This document shows, in pieces, positions 44,568 through 53,990 of a stretch of 64,000 bases of DNA. Under the pieces are notes generated by a model. That model did not search any database, was not told the origin of the DNA, and worked only from the letters and a program-made list of their open reading frames with translations. The DNA lies in NCBI RefSeq assembly GCF_013836145.1, contig NZ_CP057483.1:3224001-3288000 (forward strand), given 5' to 3'. Source of the DNA: Citrobacter sp. RHB25-C09 (GTDB taxonomy: Bacteria; Pseudomonadota; Gammaproteobacteria; Enterobacterales; Enterobacteriaceae). Position 1 is the stretch's first letter. Every line of letters starts with the position of its first letter. A program made the translations under genes and the position numbers.

Positions 44568-45536
44568 TTACTCTGCCGGAGAGGATTTGTAATCCACGTA
44601 CACCGCGGACTGCGGCTGTTTCCACATCGCGCCACCGAAGGCAGAACGATAGCCACACTCATATGTCAGCAGATCACGCTGTCGTGCCGCCAGCAGCTCC
44701 GGCATATGCACTTCCATTTCGACGTAATCGGCTTCGTAGGTGTATATGGCCAGGCGGGTTTTACCCGATTTGATACCTACCGCGTAATTGCTCGGGACTT
44801 TCACGAAAGTAATGTTGAAGGACTCATTACCAGAAGCCTTACGCAGCGCCGCCATAATGCGATCCATCGCCGCAATCGGGAGCAGGTCAGTACCCACAAC
44901 AATCGGATTCGGGTCGAATTTCTGCATGGCGAGCATAAAGTCGCTGGCGTCCATGGCGATATGCGTTGGCTGAATACGGTAACTGGATTTGCGCCATGCC
45001 GCGTTGTAAGCATCCAGCACCAGTTTCACGAACCCATCAGAGGTCATTTCGGCAATGGTTTTGCCTGACGTGTCGGTGATAAGCTGAACCATCGTCCCTG
45101 TCAGCAACCCTTCCTGACCTTTAACGCCGCGATGGCCGACGTAACCCGCATACTGGATGGTTGCAAGGGCGTTGGCATACAGATCATCCTGCTTTTTGGT
45201 CTGCAGGTTGATGTTCAGACGTGCGATTTTCTCCAGTTCCTGTTGAGTCCAGGTAGCGGCTTTAGCCCACTGGCCGACAGGTGCTTTCAGCCATTCGATA
45301 TCACTATCAATGGTTTTCAGGCTGTTTGTCTTGTTACCAATGATGCCGTCTTTAACCGAACCGACCACTTCGGATACACCGAAATCCACATAGTCCCGAG
45401 AGAAATCGAGGCCTTCTTTAACCGGGAGGGCTTCACCGATGTTGATCTCTGGCAGTTCTTTTTCCTGCAACTGCATATCACGCTCAGTTAGCGCTTCCTG
45501 CAGCACTTCTTCGAAATCTGCTGATTCCATAGGCAT
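44568..45536 (-). CDS. Major capsid protein (DUF2184-type)
   Basis: 322 residues with an acidic N-terminal helix (FEEVLQEALTERDMQLQEKEL) and the DUF2184/encapsulin-like body (WTQQELEKIARLNINLQTKKQ, RIQPTHIAMDASDFMLAMQKFD). No long scaffold prepeptide. Follows the decoration-type gene in the classic head gene order. Confidence 0.88.
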   Translation of the reverse strand: MPMESADFEEVLQEALTERDMQLQEKELPEINIGEALPVKEGLDFSRDYVDFGVSEVVGSVKDGIIGNKTNSLKTIDSDIEWLKAPVGQWAKAATWTQQELEKIARLNINLQTKKQDDLYANALATIQYAGYVGHRGVKGQEGLLTGTMVQLITDTSGKTIAEMTSDGFVKLVLDAYNAAWRKSSYRIQPTHIAMDASDFMLAMQKFDPNPIVVGTDLLPIAAMDRIMAALRKASGNESFNITFVKVPSNYAVGIKSGKTRLAIYTYEADYVEMEVHMPELLAARQRDLLTYECGYRSAFGGAMWKQPQSAVYVDYKSSPAE

Positions 45537-45539
45537 TGG

Positions 45540-46031
45540 TTATGCTCCTTCCGTCTGCTGAACTGCCTGTTGTACGTAGCCCAGGGTGATAGCCACGCAG
45601 TTATTACCCGCGCTTACATCTTCCACCCAGTAGCCTAAATCAATATTTCCGGCTGCTTCTGTCGTCACCTTTCCGGCATCGGCGCCCGTCGCCACGATGT
45701 ATGCCGCCGCGCCACGAGTAAAATCAGCGTCATCGACTGTCAGCGCGCCAACACAATCGCCGTGGGAAAAATGCCCGACGTTGACCTGCTTGTTGTGCGG
45801 TGCACCATCACCGTAGATATCACGCACCACAATCCCATGAATGCGTTTGCCAGCTGCGAGAGGCATCACGCCGCCGTCCGGGTTGACAGCTACAAACGTG
45901 CCGTAGGGCAACTTCGTTTCGGTCAGGTTCTCTTCCCCCCAGACTTTGTCGTTAGAGCTGGAGGCGCGTTTGATTGAACCCGGTTTAATAGTGCCGTCGG
46001 CACCATCCCAGTCAGTGAATCCGAAAGTCAT
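45540..46031 (-). CDS. Capsid decoration/structural protein
   Basis: 163 residues, Gly/Asp-rich beta protein (YGTFVAVNPDGGVMPLAAGKRIHGIVV) just upstream of the capsid gene. Size, composition and place fit a capsid cement protein; family not confirmed. Confidence 0.68.
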   Translation of the reverse strand: MTFGFTDWDGADGTIKPGSIKRASSSNDKVWGEENLTETKLPYGTFVAVNPDGGVMPLAAGKRIHGIVVRDIYGDGAPHNKQVNVGHFSHGDCVGALTVDDADFTRGAAAYIVATGADAGKVTTEAAGNIDLGYWVEDVSAGNNCVAITLGYVQQAVQQTEGA

Positions 46032-46033
46032 AG

Positions 46034-47179
46034 TTATTTACCCCCAAGGCGTTGAGTTGCGGTTTTAGTGCTTTTGTTCGCGGAGTCGTTAAACAGATGA
46101 GCACCGATTTCACTGCGTGGCTTCGAGGTGGCCTGAATGGCTGCATAAGCCGCACGGACTTCGCTGTCAGTCATTGCTTTGACCTCAGCATCGTTAAATG
46201 CTTTAGTGCTCACCAGTACGGCGGCGCGCACGTCACGCGCTGATTTGGCATCATTGAAGCTGACTTTAGGGAAACGGGCTTTCGCGTCTGCCAGCGTGGT
46301 GCTGGTTTCATTGCCGGATTTCAGCTGTTCCAGTTCTTCTTCCAGCGTTTTAATTTTCGCTTTCAGATCGGCGTTTTCGGTTTCCAGCGCAGTGATTTTT
46401 GCGTCCTTGTCATCACCACCAGCGGCAGGATCTTCATCGTTCGGCGATGGTGCCCCCGTCATGCCTTCCAGTTGGGTTTTAAGGTCAGCGAGTTGCGCCA
46501 GCACTTCCTGAGCCTTTGCCGTCGCCTCGTCAGTCCCTTGCCCCTGGAGTTCTTGCAGTGCTTTTTCCAGCGCGGCGATCATGCCGACCAGTTCGTCAGG
46601 AGTTAGCGCTGCACCGTCCGCATCCTTCAGTTTTTTGCCCTTCAGGAAACTCAGGGCGTCAGTTAATGTTTTGAACATCGGCTTACCTTTTTTGTCGTTT
46701 AACTTACACTGAGGCCCGTAGCGCCCCTCTGCCACGCCCGCGACATGATTGCCGCGAATGTTGATGTGGTAATACTTCCCGCCTCTTTCCTCGAGTTCAG
46801 CAGGCTCATATCCAACGGATACTTCACGTATCCCCGTTTCTTCCAGCGTCTTAATTGCAACGGCATCCGTCAGATAAACGTCGCAGACCACCTCGCCGCC
46901 CTCGATACGGGTATTGGCGATATGCCCGGATGCTTTGTCTTTGTGGTCAGTGGCGGTGACTTCCCCGTCGTCGGGGTGCGTTATGGTGAACGGGAGGCCA
47001 TTGAATGAAGCGAGTGTTTCAGGTTTTGATAATTCGTCGAGAGTGCGGACAACAGTGATTTTTTTGTTGGCATCGCTGCCAGTGAGCCCCAGCTCGTGAC
47101 CGTAATATTCAATCGGCCCGGCGCGGGTGATCGTCGCAGTGGTAATCACATACCCCTGCGGTGTTCGTTTCCACTTCAT
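46034..47179 (-). CDS. DUF2213 prohead protease/scaffold
   Basis: 381 residues. The N-terminal 165 or so are the DUF2213 region (GPIEYYGHELGL, then LPFTITHPDDGEVTATDHK and IREVSVGYEPAELEERGG). A long Glu/Lys coiled coil (about 195-300) acts as scaffold, and a basic C-terminus ends TQRLGGK. Such proteins mature and scaffold the procapsid. It sits between minor head and capsid genes. Confidence 0.87.
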   Translation of the reverse strand: MKWKRTPQGYVITTATITRAGPIEYYGHELGLTGSDANKKITVVRTLDELSKPETLASFNGLPFTITHPDDGEVTATDHKDKASGHIANTRIEGGEVVCDVYLTDAVAIKTLEETGIREVSVGYEPAELEERGGKYYHINIRGNHVAGVAEGRYGPQCKLNDKKGKPMFKTLTDALSFLKGKKLKDADGAALTPDELVGMIAALEKALQELQGQGTDEATAKAQEVLAQLADLKTQLEGMTGAPSPNDEDPAAGGDDKDAKITALETENADLKAKIKTLEEELEQLKSGNETSTTLADAKARFPKVSFNDAKSARDVRAAVLVSTKAFNDAEVKAMTDSEVRAAYAAIQATSKPRSEIGAHLFNDSANKSTKTATQRLGGK

Positions 47180-47182
47180 TGA

Positions 47183-48034
47183 TTAATCCCATGAGACGTA
47201 AGGGAGAGCCAGGCACCGGCATTGATAGTCTTCTCCTGGCTTACCGATAAATGCTCCGATGGTGGAACGTTTCTTCCACGTTTTTCCGCCGTCGTCTGAA
47301 TAAACTGTCGGATCCGAATATTTGCAAAGCATACCGTTCAGAACGAAATGGTTTTCCCGTTCACGTTCGTCGCCAGTACCTCCCCACTCATACAGGTCAA
47401 GACCAAGCGCCACATTGCGCGCTTCAGTCAGGTCTGCGTTCAGTTTTGAGGTCTGGTCACGAGCGATGAACTTTGCACGATTGCGGGTGACCTCCCCACG
47501 CTCCTTAATCAGGTCAATGAGGTTTTCATGTCGGCCACCGCCTTTCATGTTCTCGAAAACCGCCGCGCCGATATCGTGGATAAAGTCGGTATGGATGGAG
47601 GTGATCAGGTCAACGTTGTCATTAACCGCCTTTTCCATTTCTGGCTTTATCGCGCCATCGCCGAGCATCCCGGTCAGATCAATCCCAAAAGCCTGAGAGA
47701 AAGTGCGCTGCGTCTGCTCTTTGTTCTGCAGGTTTGCCCGTGTAACGAATCCGGCAGAGAGTCGGGCGGCAACCTCCTGAATTGAAATGCTCGCCAGACG
47801 CTGCATGACAGCGGAAAGACGCGTCGTAATCGAGAGAGGTGTGCTATCAGGGGCATCGGCAATCACAGGCTTACCCAACTCGTCAATAAACGCCTGGACC
47901 ATGCTGTCGATAAAATCCGTCAACCTGTCCCGATACCATACCTCTGCTCGCTTACTGGCGGTCGGTGGACGCATTCGCCGACGACGCGGTTTCAAACGTC
48001 CCTGCTTACGCTCAAGAAGCAGTTTTAATTCCAT
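47183..48034 (-). CDS. Minor head protein (Mu F / SPP1 gp7 family)
   Basis: 283 residues from the ATG at 48034, which has GAGGGG upstream and lies 8 bases past the portal stop. The C-terminal half has the family pattern ARDQTSKLNADLTEARN, YEWGGTGDERERENHFVLNG and final GEDYQCRCLALPYV. Associated with the portal inside the capsid. Confidence 0.87.
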   Translation of the reverse strand: MELKLLLERKQGRLKPRRRRMRPPTASKRAEVWYRDRLTDFIDSMVQAFIDELGKPVIADAPDSTPLSITTRLSAVMQRLASISIQEVAARLSAGFVTRANLQNKEQTQRTFSQAFGIDLTGMLGDGAIKPEMEKAVNDNVDLITSIHTDFIHDIGAAVFENMKGGGRHENLIDLIKERGEVTRNRAKFIARDQTSKLNADLTEARNVALGLDLYEWGGTGDERERENHFVLNGMLCKYSDPTVYSDDGGKTWKKRSTIGAFIGKPGEDYQCRCLALPYVSWD

Positions 48035-48041
48035 AATCCCC

Positions 48042-49334
48042 TCAGAAGCCAGCATTCGCCCCGGCGCTGACTATCGCCTTGATTTCAGCTTCGGTAACAG
48101 TCTTCAGCACGCCGCGGTTTACCATCTCCCTGATGGCAACCTCTTCCGTCAGAATTGACGACGTTACCAGCGTATTGAAGCCCGTCGCATACTGGCTAAA
48201 CCGGTTAGCTTCGTCAGCCTCGTTAATGCTGTCGATTGTCGGGTATTCGTAGGTAAGGCTTTCCGTAATGGCGAGTTTGTCCAGCGTGAACTGGTCGGCG
48301 AAATCCTGCATAGGGCGAAGCCGGGACTCCTGCAGACCGTTAATCGTCTCGTAATAGGATTTATTGTCTTCCTCGCCACTACTGAACCCGCTGGCCGACT
48401 CACCAAACAGAACCGTTATCGGTCTGTCCAGCGCCCCGGCCAGCACAATCGCCATCTTGCTGATCACATCCGACAGCCCGGTAAATTGCGCGTTTTTCTG
48501 CTCATAGCGCCCCTGCGCCTGAGTATCACCAGCATCAATCAATAACATCCCTGTTGAAGATTTGGTGTCCTTCATCACCCTGGCGTACTCGCGCACCTGT
48601 CCTTCCTGACCCGCTGCGATCTGGTTATTCATGCCGGGGATAAACAGCACATCGACATTTGCTTCCTGAATGGTGTCGCCGGTGCTCAGGATTGCAGTGT
48701 CGAACGTTTTGATATGCTCGTAGGGCGCCTGAAGGTCTGACGTGCCAAACTTCGCGCGATCCTTAATGCTGTGATTTCCAAGCTTCGTTCGGCAGCAGCG
48801 GCTATGGTGAAATCTGAGTTGCTTCGTTCCGACGTCAAGTTGATACGTCAGCGGTTCACCAAAACAGTCCGAACGTATGTCAGTGATGACATTACTGTCC
48901 GGCGTGTACTCACCTTTTCGAAACACCAGGAATTTAACGATATCTTCGCTCTGCAAATTGAGCGGTAAGGCGATCTGGTCATCGGCACAATCAGTGATAG
49001 CCACGATTAGCGAATCTCCCAGCAGGGAGGCCCACCCCAGCGCGCTGTGAAAGACTGCGTTCAATTTCAGTTCTTTTTCGGCATCAGCGATGCGCTTGGT
49101 TATGGAGCTATCGACATCGCCCGAAAATTTACGGGGCAACTTCAGCATGTCGTCGGCGGTTTTGTTGATGTACTTTTTAACCACCCACGATTTTTTATAC
49201 ATCGCGAGCAGCTCTTTATCAGGTACGTCAGGCTTACTGCTGCTATACCGCACTGCGCCAATCTTCTCGCCGAGCGAGGTCATTAAGCTAACCAGGCCAT
49301 CATTCAGACGACCAACGATATTTTTTTTCGTCAT
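48042..49334 (-). CDS. Portal protein (DUF1073-type)
   Basis: 430 residues, DUF1073-like: NKTADDMLKLPRKFSG, SALGWASLLGDSLIVA, ITVLFGESASGFSSGEEDNKSYYE. Forms the dodecameric portal for DNA entry. It overlaps the terminase stop by one base. Confidence 0.9.
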   Translation of the reverse strand: MTKKNIVGRLNDGLVSLMTSLGEKIGAVRYSSSKPDVPDKELLAMYKKSWVVKKYINKTADDMLKLPRKFSGDVDSSITKRIADAEKELKLNAVFHSALGWASLLGDSLIVAITDCADDQIALPLNLQSEDIVKFLVFRKGEYTPDSNVITDIRSDCFGEPLTYQLDVGTKQLRFHHSRCCRTKLGNHSIKDRAKFGTSDLQAPYEHIKTFDTAILSTGDTIQEANVDVLFIPGMNNQIAAGQEGQVREYARVMKDTKSSTGMLLIDAGDTQAQGRYEQKNAQFTGLSDVISKMAIVLAGALDRPITVLFGESASGFSSGEEDNKSYYETINGLQESRLRPMQDFADQFTLDKLAITESLTYEYPTIDSINEADEANRFSQYATGFNTLVTSSILTEEVAIREMVNRGVLKTVTEAEIKAIVSAGANAGF

Positions 49335-50752
49335 TACATGATGTCCAGTGGGCTGAGTGTTTTTCTCTGATACAAATCGCGTAGCCCCTGCGTCATTGCA
49401 TCGACAACGTCATCGTTCGCGCCGACAGGGAACGTGGTAATTTCCTCGACCGTCTCGGTGATCCACGGTGCGATGTCTTTATGGGGAAGGAAAACGTTAC
49501 CCGCTTCCCATACAGCGGTGATCGCATGCGCACGGGCAACTTTGCTGCCGTCCGGTTCAACAGGAACAAGCCCCGCAACGGTGCTTTTCAGCGAATCAAT
49601 AACCGCCGGTCCGTTGGCTTTGTCCTCCACCAGCTTGCGCAGGCCTTTGGGGTATTCGTCGGCCATGCGTTTAACGGCTTTGAGTGTTGCGGTAAAGCTC
49701 ATGCGCGCGCGCACCTGGTGAAGCAGATAAGCATTGGCGCCTTTTTTACCCCATACCTGCCCGACAACGTAGTCGGTGCCCTCGCTGTCTTTGAAGGTCA
49801 TATCCCAGCTATGGACGACAATATCGAAGTTGGTCGGCAAGTCTTTCGGGAGGTAATACTTGATCCACTCGTCTTTGAAGATTGAGCCGCCGGCCTGTTT
49901 TGGTGACTGCTGATACATCGCAGACCAGAAGTAATCCCCGAGAATGGTTTTGGTTTCGAGCAGCTTTTCTTTCGGGTGCAGTTCAGGCACCAGCGCTTCG
50001 CCCTGCTCATTGATAGCAGGGAACGCCAGCACCTTGGCGCGCGGCGTGATTTCCACCACACGCCCGGATAAGTCATCCGTCGCCCAGCGGGTCGCCATGA
50101 TGATTTCGCCGCTGTTTTTCGACAGACGCGTTTTAAACGTGGAAACGTACCAGTTCCAGATAGATTTTTTGGTCGTCGGGCTGAGTGCTTCTTTGGCGTT
50201 TTTTATCGGGTCATCGATGATACCGAGATCGATTTTCTTACCCGTTAACGGGCCGCCTACGCCAGCACAAACATACGTCCCCTTATGGTTGGCTATACCG
50301 AATTCGTCAGTGTTACGCTTTACGGCCACACCATCAGTTGGCTTATTTCCCAACCAGGCACCCGGAAATATGTTGCGGTATTCCGGCGTAGACATAATGC
50401 GCTGAACATCGGAGTTCATATCTCCGGCAAGGTCAGCAGAGTATGACAGCGCACCTACGCGCATTTCAGGATATTTTCCGAAGAAATACGCTGGCAGATA
50501 ACGCGAAACGATATCCGATTTACCATGCTGAGGCGGCGCACCAAGAATCAGTATCGGGCGCAGCCCGTTCATCATATCCAGCAGGAACTGATCCAGAGCA
50601 TCGCAGACCGTCTGAGAGAACTTGCTGGTGATGTATTCGGGATTAATGTACTGAATGAAGTCGTGGAGGCTGGCCCGGGCGTTGCGCCGCTTGAGTAACT
50701 CTGCCGCTGCTTCCTGCTTACTTACCAGCGATAATTGCGGCGAGCTGCTCAT
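49334..50752 (-). CDS. terL: Terminase large subunit
   Basis: 472 residues. ATPase Walker A GAPPQHGKSD (about 71-80), Walker B region KIDLGIIDDPIKNA, a coupling region around ATRWATDDLSGRV, and a C-terminal nuclease domain with acidic residues (WDMTFKDSEGTDYVV; NDDVVDAMTQGL). It drives DNA packaging. Overlaps the small subunit by 35 bp. Confidence 0.93.
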   Translation of the reverse strand: MSSSPQLSLVSKQEAAAELLKRRNARASLHDFIQYINPEYITSKFSQTVCDALDQFLLDMMNGLRPILILGAPPQHGKSDIVSRYLPAYFFGKYPEMRVGALSYSADLAGDMNSDVQRIMSTPEYRNIFPGAWLGNKPTDGVAVKRNTDEFGIANHKGTYVCAGVGGPLTGKKIDLGIIDDPIKNAKEALSPTTKKSIWNWYVSTFKTRLSKNSGEIIMATRWATDDLSGRVVEITPRAKVLAFPAINEQGEALVPELHPKEKLLETKTILGDYFWSAMYQQSPKQAGGSIFKDEWIKYYLPKDLPTNFDIVVHSWDMTFKDSEGTDYVVGQVWGKKGANAYLLHQVRARMSFTATLKAVKRMADEYPKGLRKLVEDKANGPAVIDSLKSTVAGLVPVEPDGSKVARAHAITAVWEAGNVFLPHKDIAPWITETVEEITTFPVGANDDVVDAMTQGLRDLYQRKTLSPLDIM

Positions 50753-51197
50753 CAGTCAGATCCTCCGCGCTTACTGTGTGATTATGCTGTATGGGCTCAC
50801 CATTCGGGCCTGAATGTTCAAGCTTCTGCTTGTTGCTATATGCCTCGCCAACTTCTTTCGCGGCCTGTTCGAGGAGTTGGGCCGTCATACCGATATTTTT
50901 CATATTCTCAGCGGTCATCGACATCCTTTGCAGGACACGCAGCCGGTAGGCTTTATTGGCGATCGGGATATCTGAAATTTCATTCTGGAAGCGTTCGCGA
51001 GTTGCGTTGAACAGATCAACCCATTTTTTTGCTAACCCTTTTCCACTCACCTTCGTCGGATCGTGCGATTCGACTTGCTGCGGGGTGACTTTTATGCCGA
51101 AATCTTTTTGGATAGCGTCAACAACAATCGACAGGGTGTCATAGCACGCAAGCATTTGAACAATGGCAGCCTTCACCTCTGGTTTTAGCGCAGCCAT
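50718..51197 (-). CDS. Terminase small subunit (DUF2280-type)
   Basis: 159 residues. The N-terminus contains a helix-turn-helix (DAIQKDFGIKVTPQQVESHDP) and the central coiled helices are typical of DUF2280. Recognises the packaging start; its cos or pac site could not be located. Confidence 0.85.
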   Translation of the reverse strand: MAALKPEVKAAIVQMLACYDTLSIVVDAIQKDFGIKVTPQQVESHDPTKVSGKGLAKKWVDLFNATRERFQNEISDIPIANKAYRLRVLQRMSMTAENMKNIGMTAQLLEQAAKEVGEAYSNKQKLEHSGPNGEPIQHNHTVSAEDLTDEQLAAIIAGK

Positions 51198-51227
51198 AAA
51201 TCACCATCCTTCCAAAGCATTCCAAAT

Positions 51228-51878
51228 TTATGCCAGTTTCAACATGCACGTCCCGCACGCTCTGGCGATGTTAAGTTTTGCCACCTCTGCAGGTTGATTG
51301 GCTGCGTCCACCAGTTCTTGCACATCGGTGCTCGCTCCGTATCTACGCACAACACCAACGAACTCTTCGACATCGTGGCCACGCAGTTTAAGCACTGGCT
51401 GCCCGGTCTCTTTATTGAACTTTGGCGCGCCATAGTCATCGGTGGCCTGGGCGATGTGGTAAAGCTCATGCTCTACCAGTGCGCAGAATTCGAGGTCGCT
51501 GCATTGTGAGCAGTAGTCGGCTGCAAGCGTGATGATGAATTTCGGGATGCGCCCGAACCATTCATACATTTGCTGTTCCATTCTGGCTTTCTGCCACCCA
51601 CCGGCACGAAGCATTACCTGTTCGGCCTGACCGAGAACATATCGCCCTTTTTTCGCGAACGATTCTGAAGCCCACATAAAGCACAAATCAGCTTCAATTA
51701 AATGGGCGTGGTCAGGATTATGGATGCTTCCGCTATCGCTGAGGATTTGTCGGCTTATCCACTCATGCACTTCATTGGCGGGGATCAATCTGGTGTAGGG
51801 CTGCCAGTTATCGGGGCCAATGAAATTAACTGGTGGAAGTGGGCGTTGCGGAAGCTCACTCGAGGACGGTTTTGCCAT
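51228..51878 (-). CDS. Putative phage metallopeptidase
   Basis: 216 residues. It has an HExxH zinc motif (VEHELYHIAQ) in the middle, followed by a helix with RGHDVEEFVGVVRRYG, matching the putative phage metallopeptidase family found beside terminases. Substrate unknown. The 126 bp upstream of it holds no gene I can see. Confidence 0.82.
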   Translation of the reverse strand: MAKPSSSELPQRPLPPVNFIGPDNWQPYTRLIPANEVHEWISRQILSDSGSIHNPDHAHLIEADLCFMWASESFAKKGRYVLGQAEQVMLRAGGWQKARMEQQMYEWFGRIPKFIITLAADYCSQCSDLEFCALVEHELYHIAQATDDYGAPKFNKETGQPVLKLRGHDVEEFVGVVRRYGASTDVQELVDAANQPAEVAKLNIARACGTCMLKLA

Positions 51879-52004
51879 AAAGATCTCTAGCTTTTATAAA
51901 GTTGTCAGTACATATTGGTTATGCAAATCAATGGGGCGCTAGCGTCATGGCATCCCTATCTACAAGTTAAGGCGATCAATTTCTTTTTTGATATGGAGGA
52001 TTAA

Positions 52005-52178
52005 ATGTCTGAAAAATTGGAAGATGGAACCGTTGTCCAATTGAAGTCCGGTGGCCCCCTGATGACCGTAAGCTACTTTGATGACGAACGTAATCAGTAC
52101 TATTGCGAATGGTTCGTTAAAGATGAACGGAAATCAGGATTTTTCAGCGGGACCTCTCTCGCTAAGTCGGACCACTGA
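52005..52178 (+). CDS. YodC-like DUF2158 protein
   Basis: 57 residues from the ATG at 52005 with GGAGG upstream. Sequence DGTVVQLKSGGPLMTVSYF ... YYCEWFVKDERKSGFFSGTSL matches the DUF2158 (YodC) pattern of a small beta barrel. Opposite to the structural operon, so independently expressed. Role unknown. Confidence 0.82.
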   Translation: MSEKLEDGTVVQLKSGGPLMTVSYFDDERNQYYCEWFVKDERKSGFFSGTSLAKSDH

Positions 52179-52240
52179 GAATCAGCAATATTAACGTCAC
52201 ATTATCGAAGCCACTCCTCGGAATGGCTTCTGTAATGCCA

Positions 52241-52405
52241 TCAGGTCTCACTTGCAAGCTCAACCAAATCTTTGAAGTCCTGGCACATATCCAGTCGATG
52301 ACCATGATCGTCGACAAAGTTATACCCTTTGAATAGCTCTACGATTTCCTCGGGACTTTTCCCATTCAAACGAGGAAACTGCTTTGATTCGTCAACCTGT
52401 TTCAT
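52241..52405 (-). CDS. Small acidic protein of unknown function
   Basis: 54 residues from the ATG at 52405, with GGAG 8 bases upstream (MKQVDESKQFPRLNGKSPEEI, ending DFKDLVELASET). Acidic, mostly helical. Its first 22 bp overlap, antisense, the first codons of the KTSC gene. I do not recognise it. Confidence 0.6.
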   Translation of the reverse strand: MKQVDESKQFPRLNGKSPEEIVELFKGYNFVDDHGHRLDMCQDFKDLVELASET

Positions 52406-52599
52406 CTTCTAATCTCCAATCAGTAGGTTATGACCAGGCCACTTCAACGCTGGAAATTGCATTCCATAGCAGTGGCATTTATCAATACTCTCGGGTTCCT
52501 TCTGCCGTGCACACGGCGCTAATGAATGCACCGTCAAAAGGTCAGTATTTTGATGCCCACATCAAAAAAGCTGGCTACCCTTATCGCAAAGTTGGCTAA
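52384..52599 (+). CDS. KTSC-domain protein
   Basis: 71 residues from a TTG at 52384 with GAGGA upstream. The whole protein is a KTSC domain: SSNLQSVGYDQATSTLEIAFHSSG, YSRVPSAVHTALMNAPSKGQYF. Thought to bind nucleic acid or lysyl-tRNA synthetase-like partners; role in phages unknown. It overlaps the divergent small gene 5' to 5'. Confidence 0.82.
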   Translation: MIRQPVSSSNLQSVGYDQATSTLEIAFHSSGIYQYSRVPSAVHTALMNAPSKGQYFDAHIKKAGYPYRKVG

Positions 52600-52602
52600 C
52601 AG

Positions 52603-53136
52603 CTAGCGGGGATTCGTCCCCGCTTTTTGCCACTTCCTGTTATTCGACTGTCTCACCGAATCGTAAATGCGTTCACATGTCATCCCGGCGGCATAGCGTT
52701 CGTCAGCGATTCCAGCATATCGTTTAGCTTCTGCTGCAATATCTCCGAGCATGTTGGCGAGCATTCCGGCGTCGGCTCCGGCTGTTTTGCTTCTGACGGT
52801 AGCGGCAAGATCTGCGGTGTGCTTTGCGGCATCCAGGCGGGTGGCAAGTTTTGTTGTCTCGGTGCGCAGCTTGCTAACAGTGGCAGACAGGCCAGCAGCA
52901 GTGGCAGCAGATTTAGCGGCTTGTGCTTGTGCATCTTTTACAGCCTCATCACGGGCAATAATGCGCCCTTGTTCAATCATGCGGGCTGCGGTCTGCGCGT
53001 TCGCTGTTTGCGATGATTCCGCGCTGTCACGTTCCGCCCACTTCTTTTCCCAGCCGCGGTTATTCCATACGCTACCAGCAATAAACGCAGAGACCACCAG
53101 CAATGCAACGACAATAAGTTGAGAGCGCAGGTTCAT
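52603..53136 (-). CDS. Rz-type inner-membrane spanin
   Basis: 177 residues: an N-terminal membrane anchor (LIVVALLVVSAFIAGSVW), then a periplasmic coiled coil rich in Ala/Lys/Glu. Carries an Rz1 gene embedded in another frame. Spanins fuse inner and outer membranes in the last step of lysis. Directly follows the endolysin (overlapping at its start). Confidence 0.88.
   Translation of the reverse strand: MNLRSQLIVVALLVVSAFIAGSVWNNRGWEKKWAERDSAESSQTANAQTAARMIEQGRIIARDEAVKDAQAQAAKSAATAAGLSATVSKLRTETTKLATRLDAAKHTADLAATVRSKTAGADAGMLANMLGDIAAEAKRYAGIADERYAAGMTCERIYDSVRQSNNRKWQKAGTNPR
52680..52934 (-). CDS. Rz1-type outer-membrane spanin lipoprotein
   Basis: 84 residues lying wholly inside Rz, in the +1 frame. 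A short signal sequence with lipobox LLASC is followed by a Pro-rich segment (QQNLPPAWMPQSTPQILPLP). This nested arrangement and lipobox are diagnostic for Rz1. Confidence 0.88.
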   Translation of the reverse strand: MHKHKPLNLLPLLLACLPLLASCAPRQQNLPPAWMPQSTPQILPLPSEAKQPEPTPECSPTCSEILQQKLNDMLESLTNAMPPG

Positions 53137-53708
53137 CAGAACACTCCCGGAACTGACACCGGAATGCCAGGGTTAAGCGGCCCGAGTCCATCCCCCAGAA
53201 CCTGAGGTTTCTCTGCCCACAGGCAAACTTCACGCTCAATCTCACGCCTCGTGATTAAACCCTTCCACTGCTTACCACCGGCATATGTCCAGCGTCGCAG
53301 TTGTTCACATGCGCCTTTCGAATCACCCAGGTTGATTTTTCGTAGCAGTGTGGAGGCTTTGAAGTTTCCCGCGCCAACGTTATACACAAATGAGTACAGC
53401 GCCCCCCTCATCGTTTCGGGGATAGGAGCGTTGATATATGGGTTAATCTGACGGGCGACAATATTCAGGTCTTTATCCAGCAGCGCCTGGCACTCTGCTT
53501 TGGTGTAGGTCTTGCCGAGAATAATATCTTTACCAGTATGGCCCCAGCAGACAGTCCAGACCCCAACAACATCCCGATAAGGCTGATAGCGCACACCTTC
53601 AAGGCCATCATTACCCGTTGGGCCAGTAATCAACGCCGCAGCGATAGCAATAGCGCCAGCGGGTATAGCTGCAATAACGCTATTCTTCAGCTTTTGTGGC
53701 ATAGCCAT
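53136..53708 (-). CDS. SAR endolysin (lysozyme, R21 type)
   Basis: 190 residues. A weakly hydrophobic Ala/Ile/Gly-rich N-terminal segment (about 10-30) is a signal-arrest-release domain. The catalytic triad is Glu37 - 8 residues - Asp46 - 5 residues - Thr52 (LEGVRYQPYRDVVGVWT). Cleaves peptidoglycan after release from the membrane. Overlaps the holin by 29 bp. Confidence 0.92.
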   Translation of the reverse strand: MAMPQKLKNSVIAAIPAGAIAIAAALITGPTGNDGLEGVRYQPYRDVVGVWTVCWGHTGKDIILGKTYTKAECQALLDKDLNIVARQINPYINAPIPETMRGALYSFVYNVGAGNFKASTLLRKINLGDSKGACEQLRRWTYAGGKQWKGLITRREIEREVCLWAEKPQVLGDGLGPLNPGIPVSVPGVF

Positions 53709-53958
53709 TGCGACGATCCTCCCGTTCTTTCCAGCGGAAATACCAGTTCACTGCACAGGTAATAACAGTGCATGCGATACCGACAATAATTGCCCAGTCG
53801 CTCAGGCTTAACCCTGCAATTCTGTCGGCCAACATCCAGGACACCTCTTTTGCTGTTTTAGCTGTTTCGGCATATGCCTTCGCTGATACACCGCAGCCGG
53901 TCAGCGTGGTTCCTGTTCCATATGAAAGTCTGCTGTAAATGGTGCTCATTCTGGTCAT
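53680..53958 (-). CDS. Holin-type protein
   Basis: 92 residues from the ATG at 53958 with GGAGGTGAGG upstream. One clear membrane helix (WAIIVGIACTVITCAVNWYF) then a highly charged tail (KEREDRRNG), as in P21-type pinholins. The N-terminal region (TGTTLTGCGVSAKAY) may be a second, weak segment. First gene of the lysis cassette. Confidence 0.8.
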   Translation of the reverse strand: MTRMSTIYSRLSYGTGTTLTGCGVSAKAYAETAKTAKEVSWMLADRIAGLSLSDWAIIVGIACTVITCAVNWYFRWKEREDRRNGYATKAEE

Positions 53959-53990
53959 AGCCTCACCTCCGATTTTTCGGATGGCGCTGT

